Both the position numbers and the translations under genes were made by a program. From positions 1-53,686 of the forward strand of contig NZ_JWHR01000110.1 of assembly GCF_000808015.1 (NCBI RefSeq): DNA of 53,686 nucleotides. Direction: 5' to 3'. The stretch's first letter is position 1; each line of letters opens with the position of its first letter. This DNA comes from Terrisporobacter othiniensis. Lineage in GTDB: Bacteria > Bacillota > Clostridia > Peptostreptococcales > Peptostreptococcaceae. The notes below the pieces were generated by a model that had not been told where the DNA came from, searched no databases, and worked only from the letters and a program-made list of their open reading frames with translations. Of the stretch, positions 16,613 to 25,300 are shown piece by piece.

Positions 16613-16782
16613 AAATAAAACAGGATTTAAAACTTCCAATAAAGAAAAATACAGAATTAGGAGTTGTTAAAGTTTATAGAGGAAAAGAACTTGTGGGAGA
16701 AACTAAAATAATAAATAGTGAAGATATAAATAAGGCATCTTATTTACAAATGTTAAGAAGAGTAGTAGACAATTTATTATAA
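16588..16782 (+). other. -1-frame continuation of dacF (PBP5 C-terminal domain) from slippery heptamer
   Basis: From GGG at 16594 the -1 frame reads GFQKKVEIKQDL, then LPIKKNTELGVVKVY, and ends LRRVVDNLL with TAA at 16780-16782. This is the beta-rich PBP5_C pattern with its closing amphipathic helix, the expected membrane anchor. It has no start codon or Shine-Dalgarno of its own. The junction A AAA AAG is in the phase required for -1 slippage (dnaX-type). No clear upstream Shine-Dalgarno-like stimulator or strong downstream hairpin was seen. The slipped product would be about 379 residues, the normal family length. Confidence 0.85.
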
Positions 16783-16786
16783 TGCT

Positions 16787-16832
16787 AAAAAGCTATGTAG
16801 TGCATATTTTTATGTACTTCATAGCTTTTTAT
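16787..16832 (+). terminator. Intrinsic terminator after the dacF region
   Basis: Arms AAAAAGCTATG (16787-16797) and CATAGCTTTTT (16820-16830), with further imperfect pairing inside. It starts 5 nt after the -1-frame stop codon rather than after the zero-frame stop, which fits the longer gene being ancestral. Confidence 0.9.
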
Positions 16833-16854
16833 AATTAATAAAAATATAAATCTT

Positions 16855-16882
16855 TTGATTATAATTTTATAAATGATATAAT
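16855..16882 (+). promoter_or_regulatory. Promoter of the S2P-scpA-scpB operon
   Basis: TTGATT (16855-16860), a 16-nt spacer, and TATAAT (16877-16882) with an extended TGA just before it. The start would be near 16889, 28 nt before the gene. Confidence 0.7.
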
Positions 16883-16916
16883 AATAGTATTACAAAAAAA
16901 GTAGGAGAGAATAAAT

Positions 16917-17507
16917 ATGTTTAACTTAAGTAATTTATTAGCATCATTGGTAGGAATCGCTATGGCCATATCTATTCATGAATTTGGTCATGCTTATTCG
17001 GCACATTTACTTGGTGATGATACGGCTAAGTATAATGGAAGAATGACATTAAACCCTGCCAAACATGTGGATCCTTTAGGGTTAATAATGTTAATATTAT
17101 GCCATTTTGGATGGGCAAAGCCAGTTCCAGTTAATCCAAATAATTTTAAAAGCTATAAAATAGGTAATATAATAGTTTCTTTATCAGGAGCATTAGGAAA
17201 CTTAATAGGAGCGATTATTTGTGCTTTAATAGTTAAATATGTGGATATGTATGCTATTCAAGTAATATTTGATAATGCTATGTGGATTAACATAGGTTTT
17301 GGAGCATTTAACTTACTTCCTATACCACCACTTGATGGATGGGGAGTTATATCATCATTACTTCCATATAAATATAATGAATTTATCTATAAATATGAAA
17401 ATATAGGTTACGTTGTATTACTAATTGCTCTATTTACAAAAGCATATACAATAGTAACAACACCAATAATGATGGTATTTTATAATATAGTAAGTATATT
17501 TATGTAA
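16917..17507 (+). CDS. Site-2-protease-like (M50) membrane metallopeptidase
   Basis: Polytopic protein of 196 residues of the short M50/S2P type (YwhC-like). The zinc motif HEFGH lies in the first helix, in SIHEFGHAYSAHLLGDDTA. Typical companions are RMTLNPAKHVDPLG and, in a later helix, NLLPIPPLDGWGV, whose Asp is the third ligand. Hydrophobic segments occur around residues 8-20, 58-70, 88-112, 120-140 and 160-190. The substrate is unknown. It is commonly found directly before scpA, as here, with an 11-nt gap, so it is likely cotranscribed with the condensin genes. Confidence 0.9.
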   Translation: MFNLSNLLASLVGIAMAISIHEFGHAYSAHLLGDDTAKYNGRMTLNPAKHVDPLGLIMLILCHFGWAKPVPVNPNNFKSYKIGNIIVSLSGALGNLIGAIICALIVKYVDMYAIQVIFDNAMWINIGFGAFNLLPIPPLDGWGVISSLLPYKYNEFIYKYENIGYVVLLIALFTKAYTIVTTPIMMVFYNIVSIFM

Positions 17508-17518
17508 GAGGTAATTTA

Positions 17519-18238
17519 ATGAAGTACAATATACATTTAAATGTTTATGATGGACCTTTAGACTTACTTTGTGATTTGATTTCAAAACAAAAAATAGATA
17601 TAAAAGATATATCAATCTCAGAAATTACAAGTCAATATTTAGCTTATATAGATATGTTGAATGAGATGGACTTGGAGGTTGCCAGTGAATTTATAATAAT
17701 GGCATCAAAATTAGTTGAGATAAAATCAAAATATTTATTATATAAACAACATCATGAAGAACATGAAGAAGATCCAAGATTAGAATTAGTAGAAAAATTA
17801 GAAGAATATAAGAAATTTAAAGAAGCTTCTTTAAACCTTAAAGAAAATGTTCACTATACTTGTGATACTTTCTTTAGAGCTAAAGAAGAAGTAATTGTAG
17901 ATAATAAAATAGACTTAGATGAAATATCTATAGAAGCTATCAGGACAATTCTTCCTATGATATTAAAAACAAAAGTTATAGAAGGTTTTGATAAAACAGA
18001 AGAATTAGATATGATAGTGAAAAAAAGAGTAGTATCTTCAGAAGAAAAAATGTCGGACTTAAGAGAATTAATGAAAACTGAAGATAAAGTAAGTTTTGTT
18101 GAACTAGTCGGACCTTATGATAAGGATGAAACTATAGCCACATTTTTAGCTATTCTTGAATTAATAAAAGAAAAGCTAATAGTTGTAGTTCAAAATGAAT
18201 TTTTTGATGATATTCTTATAATAAAGCGTGGAGTGTAA
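17519..18238 (+). CDS. scpA: Segregation and condensation protein A
   Basis: Kleisin subunit of 239 residues that bridges the SMC heads and binds ScpB for chromosome organisation and segregation. The N-terminal signature is YDGPLDLLCDLISKQKIDIKDISISEITSQYL, followed by EFIIMASKLVEIKSKYLL. The C-terminal winged helix includes VSFVELVGPYDKDETIATFLAILELIKEK. AGAGG lies just before the ATG. The stop codon is one nucleotide before the scpB ATG, which indicates tight translational coupling. smc itself is not in the window. Confidence 0.96.
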   Translation: MKYNIHLNVYDGPLDLLCDLISKQKIDIKDISISEITSQYLAYIDMLNEMDLEVASEFIIMASKLVEIKSKYLLYKQHHEEHEEDPRLELVEKLEEYKKFKEASLNLKENVHYTCDTFFRAKEEVIVDNKIDLDEISIEAIRTILPMILKTKVIEGFDKTEELDMIVKKRVVSSEEKMSDLRELMKTEDKVSFVELVGPYDKDETIATFLAILELIKEKLIVVVQNEFFDDILIIKRGV

Positions 18239-18239
18239 A

Positions 18240-18776
18240 ATGAATAGAGAAGAAATAAAATATATAATTGAATCAATTATGTTTGCTTATGGAGAACCTA
18301 TAAGTATAAAAGAACTTAATAGTGTTATCAATGAAGAACTTTCGCATAAAGAAATAGAATTTATGTTAAATTCTTTAATTGATGAATATAGAGAAAATAA
18401 TAGAGGTATTCAAATTATAAAACTAGAAAATAAATACCAAATGTGTACAAATAAAGATTATGCTGACTATATAAAAAAGGTACTAGAGCCAAAGAAAAGA
18501 AAATCTTTAAGTCAAGCTACACTAGAAACTCTAACTATTATTGCATACAAACAACCTATTACTAAAGTGGAAATAGAAAGTATTAGAGGTGTTAAATGTG
18601 ATAAAGTTTTGCAAACACTTTTAGAACATGAGTTAATAAGAGAAGCCGGACGACTTAACAAAATAGGGAAACCTATCATATACAAAACAACTCAGGAATT
18701 TTTAAAATTATTACAAATAGAAAGTCTAAAAGATTTACCACCAATAGATACTTTTGAAGGTGAAGAAGAAATTTAG
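18240..18776 (+). CDS. scpB: Segregation and condensation protein B
   Basis: Protein of 178 residues with two winged-helix domains; it forms dimers and associates with ScpA in the SMC complex. It shows the family pattern IIESIMFAYGEPISIKEL, IQIIKLENKYQMCTNKDYADYI, and the strongly conserved LSQATLETLTIIAYKQPITKVEIESIRGV. ATG 18240 is chosen over GTG 18228 because GGAG at 18230-18233 sits 6 nt before it and the ATG falls immediately after the scpA stop. No terminator is seen after it. The 152 nt to the next gene hold nothing I can identify. Confidence 0.95.
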   Translation: MNREEIKYIIESIMFAYGEPISIKELNSVINEELSHKEIEFMLNSLIDEYRENNRGIQIIKLENKYQMCTNKDYADYIKKVLEPKKRKSLSQATLETLTIIAYKQPITKVEIESIRGVKCDKVLQTLLEHELIREAGRLNKIGKPIIYKTTQEFLKLLQIESLKDLPPIDTFEGEEEI

Positions 18777-18928
18777 TAAAAAATTCGCTTTGCTTGACAT
18801 AGGAAGTGGACGAATTACTTACTATCATTTTAGGTAATAACCTTGCTCAAAAATCAATAAAAAAATATTATATGCTGTAAGGTGTGATAGTATTTCAATA
18901 AGAGGATAAAAAGTTAAGGGGGATAAAT

Positions 18929-19174
18929 ATGAAAAGTAAACTTGCAATGATTGTATATGTATTATTTGCAATAGTAAGTTTTTTCTTTGGAGTAATGATG
19001 TTTAGAATGGGTGATACTTTAAGAGGTGTATTATTCATGGTTGCAGTTGCATGTTGGGGTATGTGCATCTACAACAATAGTGGAACAATTAGAAGACAAA
19101 AGCAAAGAATGGCACCTTCTACAAAAAATTCTGTATCAAACAAAAATAATAAAAAGAAATCAAAATCTAGATAA
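18929..19174 (+). CDS. Small two-helix membrane protein
   Basis: An 81-residue protein of unknown function. Two hydrophobic helices (residues 5-24, LAMIVYVLFAIVSFFFGVMM, and 33-50, VLFMVAVACWGMCIY) are joined by a short FRMGDTLR turn. A basic, Asn/Ser/Lys-rich tail (RRQKQRMAPSTKN to the end) is probably cytosolic. AAGGGGG lies 7 nt before the ATG and a strong terminator follows, so it looks like a real single gene. I recognise no family. Confidence 0.7.
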   Translation: MKSKLAMIVYVLFAIVSFFFGVMMFRMGDTLRGVLFMVAVACWGMCIYNNSGTIRRQKQRMAPSTKNSVSNKNNKKKSKSR

Positions 19175-19206
19175 AAAATCATAGGCGTATAGCCTATGAT
19201 TTTTTT
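19173..19206 (+). terminator. Intrinsic terminator after the small membrane protein
   Basis: A 14-bp stem, AAAAAATCATAGGC and its complement, with a five-base loop and T7. Confidence 0.92.
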
Positions 19207-19294
19207 GCCCTAAGGCCTATCTTCTTTTATTTAGTATATATCCATAAGTTTTGCAAACAATATAGAATATGAGATATTTTAATTTGAAATATAT

Positions 19295-19768
19295 ATGTTT
19301 ATGTATTTTTTTAATATTAATTTTGTTATAAAATTAAAAATTAAATTATTATTCAAATTAATAAGACTAAAAATTCAACTATATCCTTCAAAGAAAATTA
19401 AGCGTAAGAAAAAAAGAGGAAGTTTAAAGGATTTAAAAAAATTAGATGGAGAGTTAAGTAATATTATTAATTTGATAAAAAAAGTAAAAATAATAGAAAT
19501 TTACTCAAATATATATTTTAGCAATAGCAATCCATATGTAACTATATATATTAATGCATTAATTAATGGTATTTATGGAACCATAACAAATATATGTGAA
19601 TGTGAAAAAATATATTTAAACATAGTGCCTAAGTTTACTGAAAATAATATTAAAGGAAGTGTAAAAGTACATATAAAATTTAGACTAAACACCATGTTTA
19701 AGTCTATTCCAATACTTATAAGAATAATAAAATTAAAATTTAAATCTAAGGAAGGTGACAAAAAATGA
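19295..19768 (+). CDS. DUF2953 family protein (YtfI-like)
   Basis: Basic 157-residue protein matching DUF2953, which in Bacillus precedes the spore gene ytfJ just as here. The pattern is LKIQLYPSKKIKRKKKR, a helix of KKL/NLIKK repeats, then SNSNPYVTIYINALINGIYGTI, and KGSVKVHIKFRLN. The start is weak: there is no Shine-Dalgarno before ATG 19295 or ATG 19301, and an in-frame stop at 19280 excludes a longer product. Relatives usually carry an N-terminal membrane segment, shorter here. The end overlaps gerW by four bases (ATGA), so translational coupling is likely. Confidence 0.75.
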   Translation: MFMYFFNINFVIKLKIKLLFKLIRLKIQLYPSKKIKRKKKRGSLKDLKKLDGELSNIINLIKKVKIIEIYSNIYFSNSNPYVTIYINALINGIYGTITNICECEKIYLNIVPKFTENNIKGSVKVHIKFRLNTMFKSIPILIRIIKLKFKSKEGDKK

Positions 19769-20202
19769 CAGCAACAAATTCAATACAAAGCATTATGGAG
19801 ACAACTCTTGAGACTATAAAAAATTCCATAGATTCTAATACTATAGTAGGTAACCCAATAAAAGCGGAAACATCTGTTATTGTACCCATATCAAAGGTAA
19901 CTGTAGGGTTTGGTATTGGAGGAGGGGAGTATAACAAAAGTTGTAAAACTAATACAAATTGTGATGCAAATTTTGCGGGAGGAAGTGGAGGAGCGATTAC
20001 AATATCCCCTGTAGCTTTTGTTGTAGTAGAAAATGGAGAAACACGTTTAATTTCCTTAGAGGATAATGTTAATCTAGTAGATAATATATTAACAGTAACT
20101 CCAAGAATAATAGATAAGGTTCAAAGAATTTTAAAACATGATAGCAATGTTAAGTTTCAAGAGGATATGGATAATAATGTCGAAATAAATAAAAGAAAAT
20201 AA
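19765..20202 (+). CDS. gerW: GerW family sporulation protein (YtfJ)
   Basis: Protein of 145 residues of the GerW/YtfJ family, a spore protein needed for germination in response to some germinants in Bacillus. The core signature is IVGNPIKAETSVIVPISKVTVGFGIGGGEY, then a Gly-rich patch FAGGSGGAITISPVAFVVVENG, and a final amphipathic helix. AAGGTGA precedes the ATG, which overlaps the DUF2953 stop. Family and neighbour together make sporulation expression likely, but no sigma-F or sigma-G promoter was identified here. Confidence 0.92.
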   Translation: MTATNSIQSIMETTLETIKNSIDSNTIVGNPIKAETSVIVPISKVTVGFGIGGGEYNKSCKTNTNCDANFAGGSGGAITISPVAFVVVENGETRLISLEDNVNLVDNILTVTPRIIDKVQRILKHDSNVKFQEDMDNNVEINKRK

Positions 20203-20205
20203 TTA

Positions 20206-20253
20206 AAAAGAATAAGTTCTATTGCCGTTTTATGTCAAAGAACTTATTTTTTT
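20206..20253 (+). terminator. Intrinsic terminator after gerW
   Basis: Stem AATAAGTTCT (20211-20220) with AGAACTTATT (20239-20248), an 18-nt loop, and a T-rich tail. Confidence 0.8.
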
Positions 20254-20356
20254 AATAAATAAATGTAAATTTTAATAAATAAAGGTAATTTTATAGATTT
20301 TTTTGGGAATAATATGTATTAAGAAGAAGTAGGACAATAAATGGGAAGGTGTTTCT

Positions 20357-20494
20357 ATGAACATACTTGAAGCTGCATCAATTATAAAAGACTCAGCCGA
20401 GAAAATAGCACAAGAAAAGGGTATAAGCGAAGAAGAAGCATATTATGAAGCTGTTTTAATATATAAAGATGTATATGAAAAGGAAAAAGAATAA
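20357..20494 (+). CDS. Small acidic helical protein, 45 residues
   Basis: Short ORF of 45 codons. It reads MNILEAASIIKDSAEKIA, then QEKGISEEEAYYEAVL, and ends KEKE. It is predicted all-helical and soluble. GGGAAGGTG at 20343-20351 gives a good Shine-Dalgarno 5 nt before the ATG, and a terminator directly overlaps the stop, so it is probably a true gene although too short for many callers. The family is not recognised. It lies between gerW and the minus-strand sirtuin. Confidence 0.65.
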   Translation: MNILEAASIIKDSAEKIAQEKGISEEEAYYEAVLIYKDVYEKEKE

Positions 20495-20521
20495 GGTAAG
20501 ACCTAATCTTACCTTATTTTT
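20490..20521 (+). terminator. Terminator after the 45-codon ORF
   Basis: Stem ATAAGGTAAG (20491-20500) with CTTACCTTAT (20508-20517), a 7-nt loop, and a T tail. The facing minus-strand sirtuin ends at 20555, so it may also serve as a boundary for convergent transcription. Confidence 0.8.
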
Positions 20522-20554
20522 AATATATTATGTAATTTTTATATTTTGACTTAT

Positions 20555-21289
20555 TTATAGTATTACTTGTGAAAGTACTTTTCCTATGGAATCATTAATT
20601 ACTACAGAGGCTTTTGTATCATAACCTGTGCTACTTTTATTGATAAGTACTATACTATCACCATTAAAGTAGTCAATAAAGCTAGCTGCAGGATAAACCA
20701 CTAATGAGGTTCCACCAATAATTAATAAATCTGCATTGCTTAAAGCATTAACAGTTTCGTTTACAACAGAGTTATCTAATGGTTCTTCATACAAAACCAC
20801 ATTAGGTTTAACTATACTACCACAAACATCGCAGTAAGGTACATTTCCACCTAAGTTTAACAATTCTTCTAAGGTATAAAACTTTCCACATTTAGTGCAA
20901 TAATTTCTATGTACAGATCCATGAAGTTCTAAAACATTTCTGCTTCCAGCCATTTGGTGAAGACCATCAATATTTTGAGTAATTATAGCATTTAATTTAC
21001 CCATGTATTCTAGTTTGGCTAGTGCTATATGAGCATTGTTTGGTTTAGCATCTTCATAGATTAATTTATCTTTATAAAATTTAAAAAAATCTTCAGGATA
21101 TCGCATAAAAAAGGTATGAGATACTAATTGTTCAGGAGTAAAATTTCTGTTCAATCTTTCATTGAATAAACCAGAGGCACTTCTAAAATCTGGAATGTTA
21201 GATTCTGTAGATACACCTGCCCCACCAAAAAATACAATATTATTATGACTATCTATAAGTTCTTTTAATCTTTTAATATTATCATCCAT
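20555..21289 (-). CDS. cobB: NAD-dependent protein deacylase (sirtuin)
   Basis: Sir2-family enzyme of 244 residues that removes acyl groups from lysines using NAD+. The Rossmann motif is GAGVSTESNIPDFRS (N replaces the usual G in SGIPDFR). TQNIDGLHQMAGS binds NAD, and the catalytic histidine is in ELHGSVHR. A zinc ribbon is formed by CTKCG and CDVCG, and later GTSLVVYPAAS completes the fold. AGGAGG lies 8 nt before the ATG on the minus strand. It is transcribed alone against the surrounding core genes. Whether it is a deacetylase or a desuccinylase cannot be settled from what I can see. Confidence 0.95.
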   Translation of the reverse strand: MDDNIKRLKELIDSHNNIVFFGGAGVSTESNIPDFRSASGLFNERLNRNFTPEQLVSHTFFMRYPEDFFKFYKDKLIYEDAKPNNAHIALAKLEYMGKLNAIITQNIDGLHQMAGSRNVLELHGSVHRNYCTKCGKFYTLEELLNLGGNVPYCDVCGSIVKPNVVLYEEPLDNSVVNETVNALSNADLLIIGGTSLVVYPAASFIDYFNGDSIVLINKSSTGYDTKASVVINDSIGKVLSQVIL

Positions 21290-21499
21290 ATATAGATACC
21301 TCCTAAAATAATATTTATAATATTATAATACCAAATATTCACAAAAATAAGTACAAGTATGCAAAAAAATGTGATTATTTTAATTATTTCAAACAAAGTT
21401 ATATCAAAATGTATATGTTTTAAGAAAAAAATTGCTTTGTCTTAGCCACTGTGTGGGTAGCCCTTTTGTTTTAGTGTATTAAGTTAGAAGTTCAATATT

Positions 21500-21532
21500 A
21501 AAAAGCTTTCTTGTTTTTAAAGAAAGCTTTTT
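21500..21532 (-). terminator. Terminator downstream of the HExxH gene
   Basis: Near-perfect stem AAAAAGCTTTCTT / AAGAAAGCTTTTT with T-rich flanks on both strands. It ends transcription of the minus-strand gene at 21539. The 250 nt between the two minus-strand genes also contain a GC-richer CCACTGTGTGG palindrome near 21450. Confidence 0.8.
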
Positions 21533-21538
21533 ATATTA

Positions 21539-22219
21539 TCAAACAAAATATCTTTTATATTTAAAGAAAACCTCTAAATTATTTTCTTTTACAATAGTTT
21601 TAAGATCACCATAATTGTATGTTGCAAGAGCATACTCTCTAATTTTGGAAAATAAAAACTTTTCATTTTCATTTTTAAAATTCATAATAGTTTTTGCGAT
21701 TTCCCAGGCAATAGATTCTCTTTTTATTAAATTTTTCTTGAAAGTTACTACACTTTCTTCTAAATCTTTAGGTAAGTTATTCTTATAATAGTCATCTTGA
21801 GAAATATCGACATTATAATATATCATTTTTTCAATAATATCAGTCAAAATTTGAGAATGTTCCCATTTATTGTTGGATATACTTTCGTCTAATATATGAC
21901 CAACTTCATGAGAACAGACACATTTAGCTATTATTCCTAAATTTTCTTCTGATATATGGATATTATAATAATCAAAGGTATTTACATAAAAATAGAAATT
22001 ATAACAAAATGATAGAAAGCCAATTTTAGTTACTAGTAACAATCTTAGTTTTGGCAGCGCACATATGGGTGTATCTTTTTTATTAGAATAATAAAGATGT
22101 ACCTTTTTATCTATTTTTGAATTGAATTCTTTTATACAGCTTTTAAATAACTTTTTTCCTCCCAGATTATCATAATATGTGGACATATAATTTATGTCAA
22201 AAATATTATCGCATGCCAT
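21539..22219 (-). CDS. Putative HExxH metallopeptidase, unknown family
   Basis: A 226-residue protein of unrecognised family. The zinc-protease motif HEVGH lies in CVCSHEVGHILDE. About 65 residues later RESIAWEIAKTI could supply the third ligand, in the manner of ImmA/IrrE or other gluzincin-like folds. No signal peptide is seen. One hydrophobic stretch (LLLVTKIGFLSFCYNFYFYV) precedes the motif. The start at 22219 is chosen because AAGGCGGTG lies about 6 nt upstream on the minus strand; the frame is open to 22252 but without a Shine-Dalgarno. Its C-terminal neighbour is the sirtuin. A proteolytic role is inference. Confidence 0.65.
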   Translation of the reverse strand: MACDNIFDINYMSTYYDNLGGKKLFKSCIKEFNSKIDKKVHLYYSNKKDTPICALPKLRLLLVTKIGFLSFCYNFYFYVNTFDYYNIHISEENLGIIAKCVCSHEVGHILDESISNNKWEHSQILTDIIEKMIYYNVDISQDDYYKNNLPKDLEESVVTFKKNLIKRESIAWEIAKTIMNFKNENEKFLFSKIREYALATYNYGDLKTIVKENNLEVFFKYKRYFV

Positions 22220-22382
22220 ATTTAACACCGCCTTACTTTTAATTGTGGTCATACTATATAATATTAACTAAGTGATATTTTGAAGCTAATCCCAAAGAAT
22301 AAATTTTATTTTATTTAACATAATAATAAATTTATTTTAGATGTGATATAATAATTTATCTAGGAAAGGAAGTGATAATCTC

Positions 22383-25300
22383 ATGGATAGTATTAAAGAC
22401 TATTTAGAAAAGTTAGAAATTAAAAATAGTAGATTAGAAAGGCAGTTAAAAGAAGTAGAAGTATCTAAGGTTGTATATTTTAAAGAGGACAGAATTTTTT
22501 ATATGTATTTAATATCAAAGGATATAATATCTCATGAGATTCTAGATGAACTTAGAGAAGAATTACTAGGTAAATTGAAATACTTTAAAAATATTAGACT
22601 TAAAATTAAGTTTAATGGTTTTGGTAGAAAATCAGAAAAAGATATAGTAAAAGCTTATTGGCATAATATCTTGTATATATTAAAAAAAATCTGCCCAGCT
22701 ATCGAAGGATGGAAAAAACAAGTAGAATATATGTGTCTAGATAATACACTAAAAATAAAAATTCCTAAAGATATTTTTTATGAAAAATTGAAAAAGAATA
22801 ATATAGAAGAAGTTGTAAGAAATGTATTATTAGAAGAATTGGAAATTGATTATGAAGTTAAAGTAGAAAAAGCTATTACCGAAAAGATAGATAGAAAAAA
22901 AATAATGGAAAAAACTGACAAAGAGATTGAGGAATTAATCAAAGAAATGGAATTTGAAGTGGTATCTGAAGAACATGAAGAAGAAGGATATGTAATTAAG
23001 GATGAACATGATGAACATTTAATTTATGGAGAAGATGTAAATAGTTTAGTACATCATATTAAAGACTTAAATCAAAATTCTAAAACTGTAGCTATTGTAG
23101 GTGAAATATTCAATATAGAAAATAAAGAATTAAGAAATGGTAAAATACTTTCGATTATGTCTATAACAGATAATAGTAGCTCTATTAACTGTAAATTATT
23201 CTTAAATGACTTGAATAAAGATAAAGTACTAGATAGAGTAAAAGAAGGTTCTTATGTAAAAATAAAAGGTGATATATTGTATGATACTTACCAAAGAGAA
23301 ATAACCATGACTATAAGTGGTATTAGGCAAGAAGAAAAGCCTCAAAGAAAAGATAAATGCAAAAAAGGTAAAAGAGTTGAACTACATGCTCATACTCAAA
23401 TGTCTTCTATGGATGCGCTTTGTCCCACTAAAAAACTAGTTAAGCAAGCCGCTACTTGGGGACATAAGGCAATTGCCATAACAGACCATGGAGTGGTACA
23501 GGCTTTCCCTGAGGCTATGGATGCAGGAAAATCAAATAATATAAAAATACTTTATGGAGTTGAAGGATATTTAGTAGAAGATAATCTACCTGTAATACAA
23601 AAAGCTAATGATAAAGACTTATCTCAGACATTTGTAATATTTGACTTGGAAACTACAGGTTTTTCAAATAAAAATGATAAAATAACTGAAATTGGTGCTG
23701 TAAAAGTTGAAAACTTTAAAGTTGTAGATAGATTTAGTCAGTTGATAAATCCTGAAAAAGATATTTCTTATAAAGTGCAAGAGCTTACAGGAATTACAAA
23801 TGATTTAATAAAAGATAAACCTACTATAGAAGAAGTATTGCCAAAGTTTGTTGAATTCATTGGAGATAGTGTCTTAGTTGCTCACAATGCAGATTTTGAT
23901 ATGGGATTTATGCAACAAAAATGTAGGGAGCAAAATATTGAATTTAAAAATACTTCGGTAGATACATTGACATTAGCTAGAACCCTACTTCCTTATATGA
24001 AAAGATTTAGATTAAATCTTATAGCTAAGGAACTGGGAATTCCTTTACTTAATCATCATAGAGCCGTAGATGATGCGGAAGCTACAGCTCATATATTTAT
24101 TAAGTTCTTAGAAATGATACGTAAAAAAGGTGGAGAAAAACTAAGTGATGTAAATACAATTTTAGGGGATATAGATTATACAAAACTTAGAACAAATCAT
24201 GTTACATTAATTGCTAAAAACCAAATTGGGATTAAAAATTTATATAAAATAGTATCTGATGCCCATGTAAATCATTTTTACAGAGCGCCTAGAATATTAA
24301 AAAGTGTTTTGGAGGAATATAAAGAAGGAATAATAGTTGGATCAGCTTGCGAAGCAGGAGAAATATTTCAAGCGGTAAAGCAAAATAAAAGCGATGAAGA
24401 GATGGAAAGAATAATATCTCTTTATGATTATGTTGAAGTTATGCCAATTGACAATAATAGATTTATGATTGATAAAGGCGAAGTAGAAGGTGAAGAAGAA
24501 TTAAGAGATTTAAATAGAAGAATGATTGAAGTGGCAAAACGTTTTGGAAAAATTCCTGTAGCCACAGGAGATGTCCACTTTATTGATAAGCATGAAGCTG
24601 TATATAGAAAGGTACTTAAGTATTCACAAGGATTTAAAGTAGATGAGGAAGAAACTTACCTTCATTTTAGAACAACGGATGAAATGTTGGAAGAATTTAA
24701 GTATTTAGGAGAAGACTTGGCTTATGAAGTAGTTGTGGAAAATACTAATAAAGTGGCAGACTTAGTAGAAGACGTACTACCTATTCCAAATAAAACTTTC
24801 CCACCTGTAATTGAAGGTTCAGACGTGGAACTGAGGGAAATGTGTAATGAAAAGGCAGAAAGAATTTATGGTTCGCCTCTTCCTGATGTTGTTAGAAAAA
24901 GACTAGACAGAGAGTTAAACTCAATCATAAGCAATGGTTATGCAGTTATGTATATAATCGCTCAAAAACTAGTTGCAAAATCTTTGTCAGATGGATATCT
25001 GGTTGGGTCAAGGGGATCTGTTGGTTCATCACTGGCAGCTACCATGAGTGATATAACAGAAGTTAATCCACTTCCAGCCCATTATGTTTGTGAAAATCCA
25101 GAGTGTAAATACTCTTATTTCTATGAAATAGGTGAGTGGGGTTCAGGAGTAGATTTACCAGATAAAGATTGTCCTAAATGTGGTAAACCACTAAAAAAAG
25201 ATGGTCATGATATACCATTTGAGGTTTTCCTTGGATTTGAAGGTGATAAAGAACCGGATATAGACCTTAACTTCTCGGGTAGTTATCAATCAGTAATTCA

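Noticed and set aside
20555..22219. Minus-strand pair as a toxin-antitoxin or mobile island
   Set aside because: No integrase, repeats, tRNA target or composition break was seen, and the two genes are separated by 250 nt and a terminator.
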